From an uncultured Phycisphaerales bacterium (lineage in GTDB: Bacteria; Planctomycetota; Phycisphaerae; Sedimentisphaerales; Anaerobacaceae), in NCBI GenBank assembly GCA_937868145.1, contig CALMMH010000601.1, forward strand, positions 1 through 7,934: a stretch of 7,934 nucleotides of DNA, written 5' to 3'. The first letter of the stretch is position 1, and the number at the start of each line of letters is the position of its first letter. The notes under the pieces were generated by a model, which worked only from the letters and a program-made list of their open reading frames with translations, had not been told where the DNA came from and ran no database searches. A program made the translations under genes and the position numbers. Of the stretch, positions 1-6,352 are shown piece by piece.

Positions 1-14
1 AAGAAGGATCTTCT

Positions 15-575
15 CTAATCCGGAATGATCAGCTTGGTCCCCAGGGCGATCTTATTGGCGTTCTTGACCGTCTTGGAGTTGGCCGCCAGGATCTTCTGCC
101 ACTTGTCCGCAGCCCCATAGTACTGGTGGGCGATGGACGAGAGGGTCTCGCCCTTGCGGACAATATGAAACCGAGTCGTTTTGATGGGCTCGTTCGTCTC
201 ATAAATCGTCAGATCCTGCGTCGCATTGGCGGCAACGGACGGTTTCGCGGGTTCGAGAGTCCGTGTGGACGGCGAGCCGGCCGATACAGGCTGGGAGGGG
301 ACTGGAAGCGGCACCGCCTGGACCTGAGTCTGCGGGACGGGGTCCTGAGCCAGACGGGAATCCTGAGGGACGTCCTGCGGCTCGTTGACCTCCGGCGGAC
401 TGACGCTCTCCCACGGCAGGATGGTTTCCGGCGGTCGCTCCGCCCCTCCGGCGGCCTGAGGCGCCCGCGGCATCCTTGCTTGAGGACTTAGACTCGGTCG
501 TGTGGCCACCCAGAGCAAGGCTGCTCCGGCCAACACGACGCCCGTGATCAATCCTACTCTGAAATCCTTGCCCAT
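15..575 (-). CDS. Membrane-anchored LysM-domain protein
   Basis: A 186-residue protein predicted to sit in the inner membrane and bind peptidoglycan (GlcNAc-containing glycan) through one C-terminal LysM domain. Residues 7-24 form a single hydrophobic segment after a short basic N-terminus, giving an anchor with the rest outside the cytoplasm. Residues 30-130 are a low-complexity linker rich in Pro, Ala, Gln and Ser. The LysM domain spans about 136-185, with the typical opening FHIVRKGETLSSIAHQYYG and the closing pattern around ALGTKLIIPD. The start was chosen because a perfect AGGAGG lies 7 bases upstream; the frame stays open another 25 codons upstream, but that part covers the intergenic repeat region and has no such signal. 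No catalytic domain is present, so it is a binding or scaffold protein, not a hydrolase. It follows secDF after a 185-base gap, so it may be a separate transcription unit. The domain call is firm; the specific role is unknown. Confidence 0.88.
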   Translation of the reverse strand: MGKDFRVGLITGVVLAGAALLWVATRPSLSPQARMPRAPQAAGGAERPPETILPWESVSPPEVNEPQDVPQDSRLAQDPVPQTQVQAVPLPVPSQPVSAGSPSTRTLEPAKPSVAANATQDLTIYETNEPIKTTRFHIVRKGETLSSIAHQYYGAADKWQKILAANSKTVKNANKIALGTKLIIPD

Positions 576-582
576 CGTCAAT

Positions 583-588
583 CCTCCT
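583..588 (-). promoter_or_regulatory. Ribosome binding site of the LysM gene
   Basis: A perfect AGGAGG on the minus strand, separated by 7 bases from the ATG at 575. It decides the start in favour of this internal methionine over the longer open frame. Its extended form CCAGGAGG is exactly complementary to CCTCCTGG about 46 bases upstream in the transcript (plus-strand positions 637-644), which could mask it. Confidence 0.8.
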
Positions 589-617
589 GGTCGTGCAGAG
601 GGTTCGTCCGAAAAAAG

Positions 618-680
618 AAAAGGCGAAAAGGAAAAGCCAGGAGGTTGCACGCGTCCCCGACTTTTGACTTTTCGCCTTTT
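618..680 (-). repeat. Long-loop inverted repeat between secDF and LysM gene
   Basis: Two 13-base arms are exact inverted copies of AAAAGGCGAAAAG (positions 618-630 and 668-680). Further A-rich matches just inside them could extend the stem with a bulge. In the minus-strand transcript the downstream arm is followed by CTTTTTT, as in an intrinsic terminator for secDF, but the stem is A/U-rich and the loop is 37 bases, both atypical. Each arm itself looks like a degenerate octamer tandem array. It could be a terminator, a transcript-stabilising stem or a dispersed repeat. The inverted repeat is seen directly; the function is inferred. Confidence 0.5.
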
Positions 681-760
681 AGCTTCTTGCCTTCGCTGTC
701 AGGTCTTACAAGACCGCGTGATTCCTCACGGTTCTCCTGCACAGTCTATCGGTCGTCGGC

Positions 761-3700
761 TCACTGGGCCTTGACTTTCGGTTCGGTTGCGATGTTCTCG
801 ATCCGGGCCGTACGGCTCTTCTGCGAATCTGCGCTGGGCAGATTGACCAGCAGCAGCGGGGCGGCGATGGCGATCGACGAGTACGTTCCGACGACCAGGC
901 CCAGGAAAATCACGAAGTTGAAGCCTCGCAGGCCGGGACCGCCGAAGATGTACATCACGAGCACGACCATCATGGTCGTGATGCCGGTGATCATGGTTCG
1001 CGACAGCGTCTGGTTGATGCTGTCGTTGATCGACTTGGCAGTCAACTGCACCTTGCGCCGGTTCTCGCGAATTCGGTCGAACACGACGATCGTGTCGTTC
1101 AGGGAGTACCCCAGCAACGTCAGGACCGCCGCGATCATGGCGCCGTTGATTCGGAAATCGCTGATCAACAGAGCCGAGCCGACGAAAGTCGAGGCCAGGA
1201 ACGCCGAGGCGGCAATGGCGCCCAGCGCGGTGGACACGTCGTGGAACAAGGCGATGATCGCGGCCAAGCCGAATCGCAGGCTGCCGAACCGCAACCAGAT
1301 GTAGCCGACGATGGCCGCCAGCGACAGGAAGATCGAGATGAGGGCCCGCGTCTTGGCCTCGCCGCCGACGAACGGATCGATCTGCGTCACGCGAGGAAGG
1401 GAGGTTTCCCGCTGGGTTGCCAGCAGGACCCTGGACGTCTCATTGCTGACGAATCGCTGCCATTCCTCCTCGCTGAGCTCCCGAAGACCCGCCTCCGGCT
1501 CGATGCTGGCGAATGTGAAGGTGCTGACCGCCTGATTCGGCTCGACGGTCTTGAGGCCGGGGCCGAAGATCGTGTACGGATACGAGAGCAGTTCCTCCGT
1601 ATCGGGCCGGAACCGCAGATCTTTGATCCGCTGGTCGATTTCCCGCATGGTCACAGGGGTCTGGAGCGTTACTTCCAGTCGGAGACCGCCGATATAATCG
1701 GCCAGCTCGGGATAGGTGTCGACGATCTGATCGGTCACCCGTTCGGTGGAAGCGACGGTGGGTCGGAGGTTCTGCTGGACCTCCAATTTCCCTTCGAAAG
1801 CCTTCCGGATCGCGCCGGTGACCACTTCCTGAATCGCAGACTCGGCCACCTGGGCCTGGGGGAACGCCTTGATCAGAACGTTCTGAACCAGGGTGGGGTT
1901 TGTGCCGCTGGTGAACACGACATGGGCATTGTCCCCGCTGGCGGCGATTTCGACCTTGCCCACCTGACGCTCCTGCTCGGCCTCCGCCTTGCTGATCTCC
2001 GCGGCAGCCGCCTCGGCGGTCGGCCGGGCGCCCTGAGCGAAGGTCACGGTCGTTTGAAGCTTGTTGATCGCCGTGGTGGTGATTTCGTATTCGCCGTAGA
2101 CCTTCTCGCCGGTTGAAGTGGTTCCGGTCGGTTCGCCGACGCTGTAGATCGTCGCGGCCATCAGATCCGAATTGCCCTGCGCGACCTTGGTGAACTCATC
2201 CTCAACGTTTTGGCGGGTGAGGGAAACCCCATCCTTGAAATTGACCAGGACGCTGGTTCCGCCGGTGAACTCGATGTCATATTTCGAGCTGCCGCGGGCG
2301 AAGAACAGGATCAAACCGCCGAAGACGATGATGCCGGAGACGGTGTAGAAGATCTTCCGCATGCCCATCCAGTTGATGTTCGGCACCTGGATCAGCCGCA
2401 GCATGGCCAGGCGATCCTTGAGGATTCGCTTGGAGACCAGGAAGTCGAGGATGACGCGGGTCACGAAGATCGCGGTGAACATGCTCGACGCGATACCAAG
2501 CATCAGCACGATGGCGAAGCCTTTGACGTCCTCGGAGGCCACGTAGTAGAGGATGGCCGCGGTGAGGATGGTCGTCAGGTTCGAGTCGAAAATCGCGCTG
2601 AACGCCCGCTGGTAGCCGGCGCGAATGGCGGTCGCCAGGCCGACGCCGCGTTCCTGCTCCTCGCGAATTCTCTCGAAGATCAGCACGTTGGCGTCGACGC
2701 TCATGCCGATCGTCAGGATCAGGCCGGCGATGCCGGGCAGGGTGAACGTGGCTCGCATGGCGGCCATGATGGCCAGGGTGAACAGCACGTTCAACAACAG
2801 GGCCACGTCGGCAATGGAGCCGCCGATGGCGTAGTAGACGACCATGAAGGCGACGACCAGCGCCAAGCCGATCATGCCGGACCGGACGCCTTTTTGAAGG
2901 TTGTCGGCGCCGACCGAAGGTCCAATCACTCGAATGGAGATGGGCTGCTCGATCAGTCGGGCGGGCAACGAGCCGGCGTTGAGCTTGTTCACCATGTCGG
3001 TGATCTGAGTCGGCGTGAAGCTGCCGGTGATGATGCCGTGCTCGTGAATGCCGCCCTCGGAGATGTTGGGGGCCGAGATGGCCACGTCGTCCAGAAGGAT
3101 GGCCAGGGGGCGATTGGTGTTCTTGCTGGTGATGGCGTAGAAGAGGGTGCCGCCTTTGACGTTCAACGTGAATCCGATGGCGCGGCGGCCGATCTGGTCG
3201 CTGGTGGGATACGAATTTTCCAGTTTCCACTCGCGAGTGCTGAGGCCGTGCAGCATCGTCTCATCCGGCTGATTGCTGGCCAAGACGTAAAATTTTTCGC
3301 CGAACTGGCCGACGATCGAATCTCGGACCTGCCATTCCTTGATGTCTTCGATCTGGACCCAGAGGTACCGGCTGTTCGAAGCGGCCTTGGGACCTTTGTC
3401 TTTCAGGTCGGTCAGATACTGCTCGATCTCCGCCTGGCTGGGCTCGCCGCGGTCCGTGGTGGGGAGAATGCGGAATTCGAGAATGCCGGCGCCCTTGAGC
3501 ATTCGCTGCAAGTCGGCCGGGTCGTCGAGCTGGCCGCGGAAGGGCGCATATTTCGCGTAGGCGTCAACGACGCGCTGAATCTTGTCCTTGCGGTCCGGGA
3601 ATCTCGCCTGAAGCTCCGCGAGTTGCCTGGCCTGCTCCGTCGAATTCGAGATGTCCAGCACGTAGGTGACGCGTTCTTCGGAGAGGTTGAGCTGGTCCAA

Positions 3701-4477
3701 TTGCCGCCGGGCATGCTCGTACCGTTCGTTAAGGCCGTTCTGAGCCGTAAGCTTGGTGAAGACGTCGATCTGCTCCTTGTAGGCCTTGACATAGCTCGTC
3801 AGGGTTCCCAGCTGGGTCTCGGAGCCGAGGAAGTCGGTCAGTTCCTTGCGAAGGGCCTCGTCGGTCAGCGAAACCCACGGCCCGCGGTTGGCCTGGACTC
3901 GCTCCAGATCGACGCTGGCCGCGGTGAGCGTCGCGCCGAGGGTCTGGATTTCGGTCGAAAGGGCGCTTCGCCTGTCCTGCAACTGCTTTCGCTCGTCGTG
4001 GAGGGCGGCCAGCTCATTGAGAGCGCTGAGGCGGTTGGGGTCACCTTGGGCAAACTCGGCGATCTCCTGGGTTCGTTTTTCCGGCGGCATCTGCAGGGCC
4101 CGCAGGATGACGGCCGGATTGATGTTCTCTTCCAGCAGGTCGTTCAGGGCCGTCTGGTAGGCGTCTCTTCTGGCCTGCGTTTCCTTGCTGGCCAACGGCA
4201 TCTGGATCTCGAACCGCGTGTTGCCCTGCGGACGCCAAACGAGGTTCTGGATGTTGGCCGGGTCGATACGTCGGCGCAGCACGGTGATCATTCGCTGGGC
4301 CAGGTCCTTCTGCTCGGCGCCGCTGAGGCCCTCGGTATTGATCGCGTAGATGAGACTCGTTCCACCGGCCAGATCGATGCCCGGTTTCAGCGTTTCGCCG
4401 GGCGGGTACAGGGCGACGACGGCCGCGACTACCAGAACGAGGATCAGAATGATCTTCGGCGTCAGATTCCTGCTCAT
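761..4477 (-). CDS. secDF: Fused protein-export membrane protein SecD-SecF
   Basis: A 1238-residue fusion of SecD and SecF, the RND-type, proton-motive-force-using accessory of SecYEG that helps pull exported proteins across the inner membrane. SecD half: membrane segment 8-24, signature GIDLAGGT at 33-40, a large extracytoplasmic region to about 525 including LLDDVAISAPNI (461-472), then about five membrane segments (531-685) carrying GMSVDANVLIFERIREE at 591-607. SecF half: membrane segment about 709-727, DIEFTGGT at 734-741, a large extracytoplasmic region to about 1040, then the membrane block with GYSLNDT (1123-1129) and VVFDRIREN (1131-1139). The proton-pathway residues appear present: Asp595, Asp1128 and Arg1160. 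It is clearly longer than E. coli SecD plus SecF (about 940 residues). The extra length is in the first SecD periplasmic domain, which includes a likely coiled coil at about 150-196, and in the SecF periplasmic domain. The start has AGGAA 6 bases upstream. The gene follows yajC by 145 bases. There is no sign of a frameshift. Confidence 0.97.
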   Translation of the reverse strand: MSRNLTPKIILILVLVVAAVVALYPPGETLKPGIDLAGGTSLIYAINTEGLSGAEQKDLAQRMITVLRRRIDPANIQNLVWRPQGNTRFEIQMPLASKETQARRDAYQTALNDLLEENINPAVILRALQMPPEKRTQEIAEFAQGDPNRLSALNELAALHDERKQLQDRRSALSTEIQTLGATLTAASVDLERVQANRGPWVSLTDEALRKELTDFLGSETQLGTLTSYVKAYKEQIDVFTKLTAQNGLNERYEHARRQLDQLNLSEERVTYVLDISNSTEQARQLAELQARFPDRKDKIQRVVDAYAKYAPFRGQLDDPADLQRMLKGAGILEFRILPTTDRGEPSQAEIEQYLTDLKDKGPKAASNSRYLWVQIEDIKEWQVRDSIVGQFGEKFYVLASNQPDETMLHGLSTREWKLENSYPTSDQIGRRAIGFTLNVKGGTLFYAITSKNTNRPLAILLDDVAISAPNISEGGIHEHGIITGSFTPTQITDMVNKLNAGSLPARLIEQPISIRVIGPSVGADNLQKGVRSGMIGLALVVAFMVVYYAIGGSIADVALLLNVLFTLAIMAAMRATFTLPGIAGLILTIGMSVDANVLIFERIREEQERGVGLATAIRAGYQRAFSAIFDSNLTTILTAAILYYVASEDVKGFAIVLMLGIASSMFTAIFVTRVILDFLVSKRILKDRLAMLRLIQVPNINWMGMRKIFYTVSGIIVFGGLILFFARGSSKYDIEFTGGTSVLVNFKDGVSLTRQNVEDEFTKVAQGNSDLMAATIYSVGEPTGTTSTGEKVYGEYEITTTAINKLQTTVTFAQGARPTAEAAAAEISKAEAEQERQVGKVEIAASGDNAHVVFTSGTNPTLVQNVLIKAFPQAQVAESAIQEVVTGAIRKAFEGKLEVQQNLRPTVASTERVTDQIVDTYPELADYIGGLRLEVTLQTPVTMREIDQRIKDLRFRPDTEELLSYPYTIFGPGLKTVEPNQAVSTFTFASIEPEAGLRELSEEEWQRFVSNETSRVLLATQRETSLPRVTQIDPFVGGEAKTRALISIFLSLAAIVGYIWLRFGSLRFGLAAIIALFHDVSTALGAIAASAFLASTFVGSALLISDFRINGAMIAAVLTLLGYSLNDTIVVFDRIRENRRKVQLTAKSINDSINQTLSRTMITGITTMMVVLVMYIFGGPGLRGFNFVIFLGLVVGTYSSIAIAAPLLLVNLPSADSQKSRTARIENIATEPKVKAQ

Positions 4478-4483
4478 ATCAGT

Positions 4484-4488
4484 TTCCT
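4484..4488 (-). promoter_or_regulatory. Ribosome binding site of secDF
   Basis: AGGAA on the minus strand, 6 bases before the ATG at 4477. It supports this start, which directly precedes the first predicted membrane segment of SecD. Confidence 0.6.
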
Positions 4489-4622
4489 ATTGAAAGTGCC
4501 ATTTATGATCTACGATTTGTTGCCGAGCCTTTCCACACGGGTCTCTCACGAGCGCCGTCTCCTCAGATCGGCTGGGCGCCAGGGCAAGTCCAGTGGTAAA
4601 TGGTCAACAGAAACGCAAATCG

Positions 4623-5051
4623 TTATTCCTTGCCTTCTTGCGAGAGATTTTTGCTGATGGCGGAGCTGCTGATTCGGATCTTGGTGTTGGTCGATTCGTC
4701 CACCTTGAGCACAATCTCGTCCCCGCGGACGTCCACGATCGTTCCGAAGATGCCCCCAATCGTGCGGACCTTGTCGTTCTTCTTGAGGGATTGGAGCATC
4801 TGCTTGTGCTGCTGCTGCTGTTTTTTCGGTCCTCGGAACATCAGGACGTACATCATGACACCCATGATCGCGACAAACAGGATCAACTGCGTGAGTCCCG
4901 AGGTGGGCGATTTCTGCGGAGTGTCCTGAGGGCCGGGAGGAGAGCCCGGAGCGGACGTCGTCGCCTCGCTGTTTGTTTGCACCGGTTCTGAGCCGATTCG
5001 CGAGGGAGCTTGCCCGGAGTCTGCCTGCGCCAATATCCACATCTGATCCAT
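4623..5051 (-). CDS. yajC: Sec translocon accessory subunit YajC
   Basis: A 142-residue YajC-family protein, the small single-span membrane partner of SecDF in the Sec holotranslocon. The membrane segment is about 54-73 (LTQLILFVAIMGVMMYVLMF). It is followed by the basic, Gln-rich stretch GPKKQQQQHKQ and the family's cytoplasmic domain, with the hallmark LKKNDKVRTIGGIFGTIVDV at 89-108. It is longer than E. coli YajC (110 residues) because about 50 Pro/Ser/Thr-rich residues precede the membrane span. The ATG was chosen because GGAAAGGAA stands 6 bases upstream. A GTG nine codons earlier is in frame, but that start would put the ribosome binding site inside the gene. It lies 102 bases after tgt and just before secDF, the conserved order, and seems to have its own promoter. 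Confidence 0.95.
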   Translation of the reverse strand: MDQMWILAQADSGQAPSRIGSEPVQTNSEATTSAPGSPPGPQDTPQKSPTSGLTQLILFVAIMGVMMYVLMFRGPKKQQQQHKQMLQSLKKNDKVRTIGGIFGTIVDVRGDEIVLKVDESTNTKIRISSSAISKNLSQEGKE

Positions 5052-5057
5052 TGCGGG

Positions 5058-5066
5058 TTCCTTTCC
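5058..5066 (-). promoter_or_regulatory. Ribosome binding site of yajC
   Basis: GGAAAGGAA on the minus strand, 6 bases before the ATG. It argues against the in-frame GTG at 5078 as the start. Confidence 0.65.
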
Positions 5067-5087
5067 AAATGTCAACACAATCGGGTT

Positions 5088-5116
5088 AGCCTATATCAAA
5101 ACCCGGAAATTGTCAA
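5088..5116 (-). promoter_or_regulatory. Candidate sigma-70-type promoter of yajC-secDF
   Basis: On the minus strand a perfect -35 hexamer TTGACA (5111-5116) is followed after exactly 17 bases by TAGGCT (5088-5093), a weak match to the -10 consensus. It lies in the tgt-yajC gap, about 37 bases before the yajC ATG, which would leave a leader of about 30 bases. The -35 and spacing are good and the -10 is poor, so yajC-secDF may have an internal promoter in addition to read-through from tgt. No transcript evidence is available here. Confidence 0.45.
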
Positions 5117-5153
5117 ATTCAAATGAGGTTCTGGCGGTGAAAAGAGGCGAATC

Positions 5154-6350
5154 TTACGGTTCGCACTCGATCCCGACGTATCTGCCGATTTCGCCGGTCG
5201 CCCAGGCCGCGAAATCGCCTCGCTCGATGTGCTCGCGGATGTCGGACATGAGCCTCTGATAGAACCGCAGATTGTGGATGGAAAGCAGGATCGGCCCGAG
5301 CATCTCTCCGCTGTTGAAGAAGTGGCGGATCGCCCCGCGGGTGAAGTTCCGACAGCAGGTGCAATCGCACCCGGCCTCCACGGGCTCGCGCGAATCGATG
5401 TGAACGCTGTTTCGCAGCCGCAGCGCGCCGTACTTCGTGAAGGCGAAGGCATTGCGTCCGTTTCTCGTCGGCAGAACGCAGTCGAACATGTCGACGCCGG
5501 CCATGACCGCCGCCAGGATGTCCACCGGCATGCCGACGCCCATCAGGTAGCGGGGGGCTTGGGCCGGCAAGTGGGGGACGGTCCGACGCACGGTCTCGGC
5601 CATCGCTTCGTGGCCTTCGCCCACGCTCAGACCGCCGATGGCGTAACCGTCAAACCCAATTTCGACGAGCCGCTCGGCGCACTGCCGGCGAAGCTCCGGA
5701 TCGACTCCGCCTTGGACGATGCCAAAAAGTAGGCTGGCGGTGCGACCGGTAGGACTTATAGGACCCATAGGGCATATAGGGCATATAGGGTCTGTATCCG
5801 CTGGCCCCTTGACCAAGGCGTTGTGCGCGACTTTGCATCGCCTTGCCCATTCGATCGTGCGTGCCACTGCCCGGCGAAGCTTTTCCTCTTCCACCGGATA
5901 GGGCGTGCATTCGTCGAAGCACATGATGATGTCCGAGCCCAGGCGGACCTGGATCTCGGTGGCGATCTCCGCGTTGAGTTGGATGCGGGCCCCGTCCAGG
6001 TGGCTGGCGAACTCGACGCCCTCGTCGTCGATCTTCGTCAACGAGCTGAGGGAGAACACCTGGTAGCCGCCGCTGTCGGTGAGGATCGGATGATTCCAGC
6101 CGGTCAGTCCGTGCAGGCCGCCGAGTTTCTCGACGACGTCCACGCCGGGCCGCAGCAGCAGATGGTAGGTGTTGCCGAGAATGATCTGGGCGCCGGTGGC
6201 CTCGATCTGTTCGGGCAGGATCCCTTTGACGGCTCCCGCGGTGCCCACTGGCATAAAGGCCGGGGTCTGGACCGCTCCGTGGGCGGTGGTCAGTACGCCG
6301 CGACGGGCTGCGCAGTTTGCATCGGGGGTCAGTAGTTTGAAACAGGCCAT
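5154..6350 (-). CDS. tgt: Queuine/preQ1 tRNA-guanine transglycosylase
   Basis: A 398-residue Tgt, which exchanges guanine at wobble position 34 of GUN-anticodon tRNAs (Asp, Asn, His, Tyr) for preQ1 in queuosine synthesis. Family hallmarks in order: TPAFMPVGTAGAVKG (29-43), NTYHLLLRPG (60-69), TDSGGYQVFS with the catalytic Asp92 (91-100), FGIVQGG (209-215), GYAIGGLSVGE (235-245), MFDCVLPTRNGRN with nucleophile Asp280 (278-290 for the first part), and the zinc site Cys328, Cys330, Cys333 and His359. The start is the ATG 2 bases after the stop of the spoIID-like gene. The frame continues far upstream only as an overlap with that gene in another frame. There is no ribosome binding site, so translational coupling is likely. 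Odd point: residues 187-201 are a Pro tripeptide repeat encoded by a 9-base tandem array. They sit in a loop between WARR and LFGIVQGG that is about 20 residues longer than in E. coli Tgt. All catalytic and zinc residues are intact, so the enzyme is probably active. Confidence 0.97.
   Translation of the reverse strand: MACFKLLTPDANCAARRGVLTTAHGAVQTPAFMPVGTAGAVKGILPEQIEATGAQIILGNTYHLLLRPGVDVVEKLGGLHGLTGWNHPILTDSGGYQVFSLSSLTKIDDEGVEFASHLDGARIQLNAEIATEIQVRLGSDIIMCFDECTPYPVEEEKLRRAVARTIEWARRCKVAHNALVKGPADTDPICPICPMGPISPTGRTASLLFGIVQGGVDPELRRQCAERLVEIGFDGYAIGGLSVGEGHEAMAETVRRTVPHLPAQAPRYLMGVGMPVDILAAVMAGVDMFDCVLPTRNGRNAFAFTKYGALRLRNSVHIDSREPVEAGCDCTCCRNFTRGAIRHFFNSGEMLGPILLSIHNLRFYQRLMSDIREHIERGDFAAWATGEIGRYVGIECEP
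5750..5794 (-). repeat. Five-unit 9-base tandem repeat inside tgt
   Basis: Five consecutive 9-base units on the plus strand all begin with TAGG: TAGGACTTA, TAGGACCCA, two identical TAGGGCATA units, and TAGGGTCTG. The period equals three codons, so the reading frame of tgt is kept. The product is a repeat of the form x-Pro-Ile/Met (DP, ICP, ICP, MGP, ISP). Its isoleucines use ATA codons, whereas ATC is the common isoleucine codon in the surrounding gene. This suggests an array inserted into, or expanded in, a tolerant loop. Confidence 0.85.
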
Positions 6351-6352
6351 GG

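Larger units (their letters stand above)
576..760. other. Intergenic gap between secDF and LysM gene
   Basis: No gene is visible in these 185 bases. Besides the 13-base-arm inverted repeat and the LysM ribosome binding site, there are two small stem-loops side by side: GGTCT-TACA-AGACC at 702-715 and CGTGA-TTCC-TCACG at 717-730. Neither is followed by a T-tract in the minus-strand sense, so they do not make good intrinsic terminators. I found no convincing -35/-10 pair for the LysM gene. Confidence 0.5.

Noticed and set aside
576..650. A 25-residue N-terminal extension of the LysM protein
   Set aside because: The perfect AGGAGG before the internal ATG and the membrane anchor directly after it favour the shorter form.
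4478..4622. Possible 9-base repeat around ATTTATGATC and TACGATTTG in the yajC-secDF gap
   Set aside because: Only about two degenerate units can be seen, too few to separate from chance. The rest of the gap shows no gene or clear promoter.
2210..4657. An 815-codon open frame on the plus strand opposite secDF
   Set aside because: It is antisense to an unmistakable SecDF. Its product is rich in Asp, Gly, His, Gln and Val without recognisable domains, a common artefact of GC-rich codon bias.
4807..4820. CTG trinucleotide run in yajC
   Set aside because: It only encodes the short Gln stretch after the membrane span, which is common in YajC-like proteins. It is too short to be notable.
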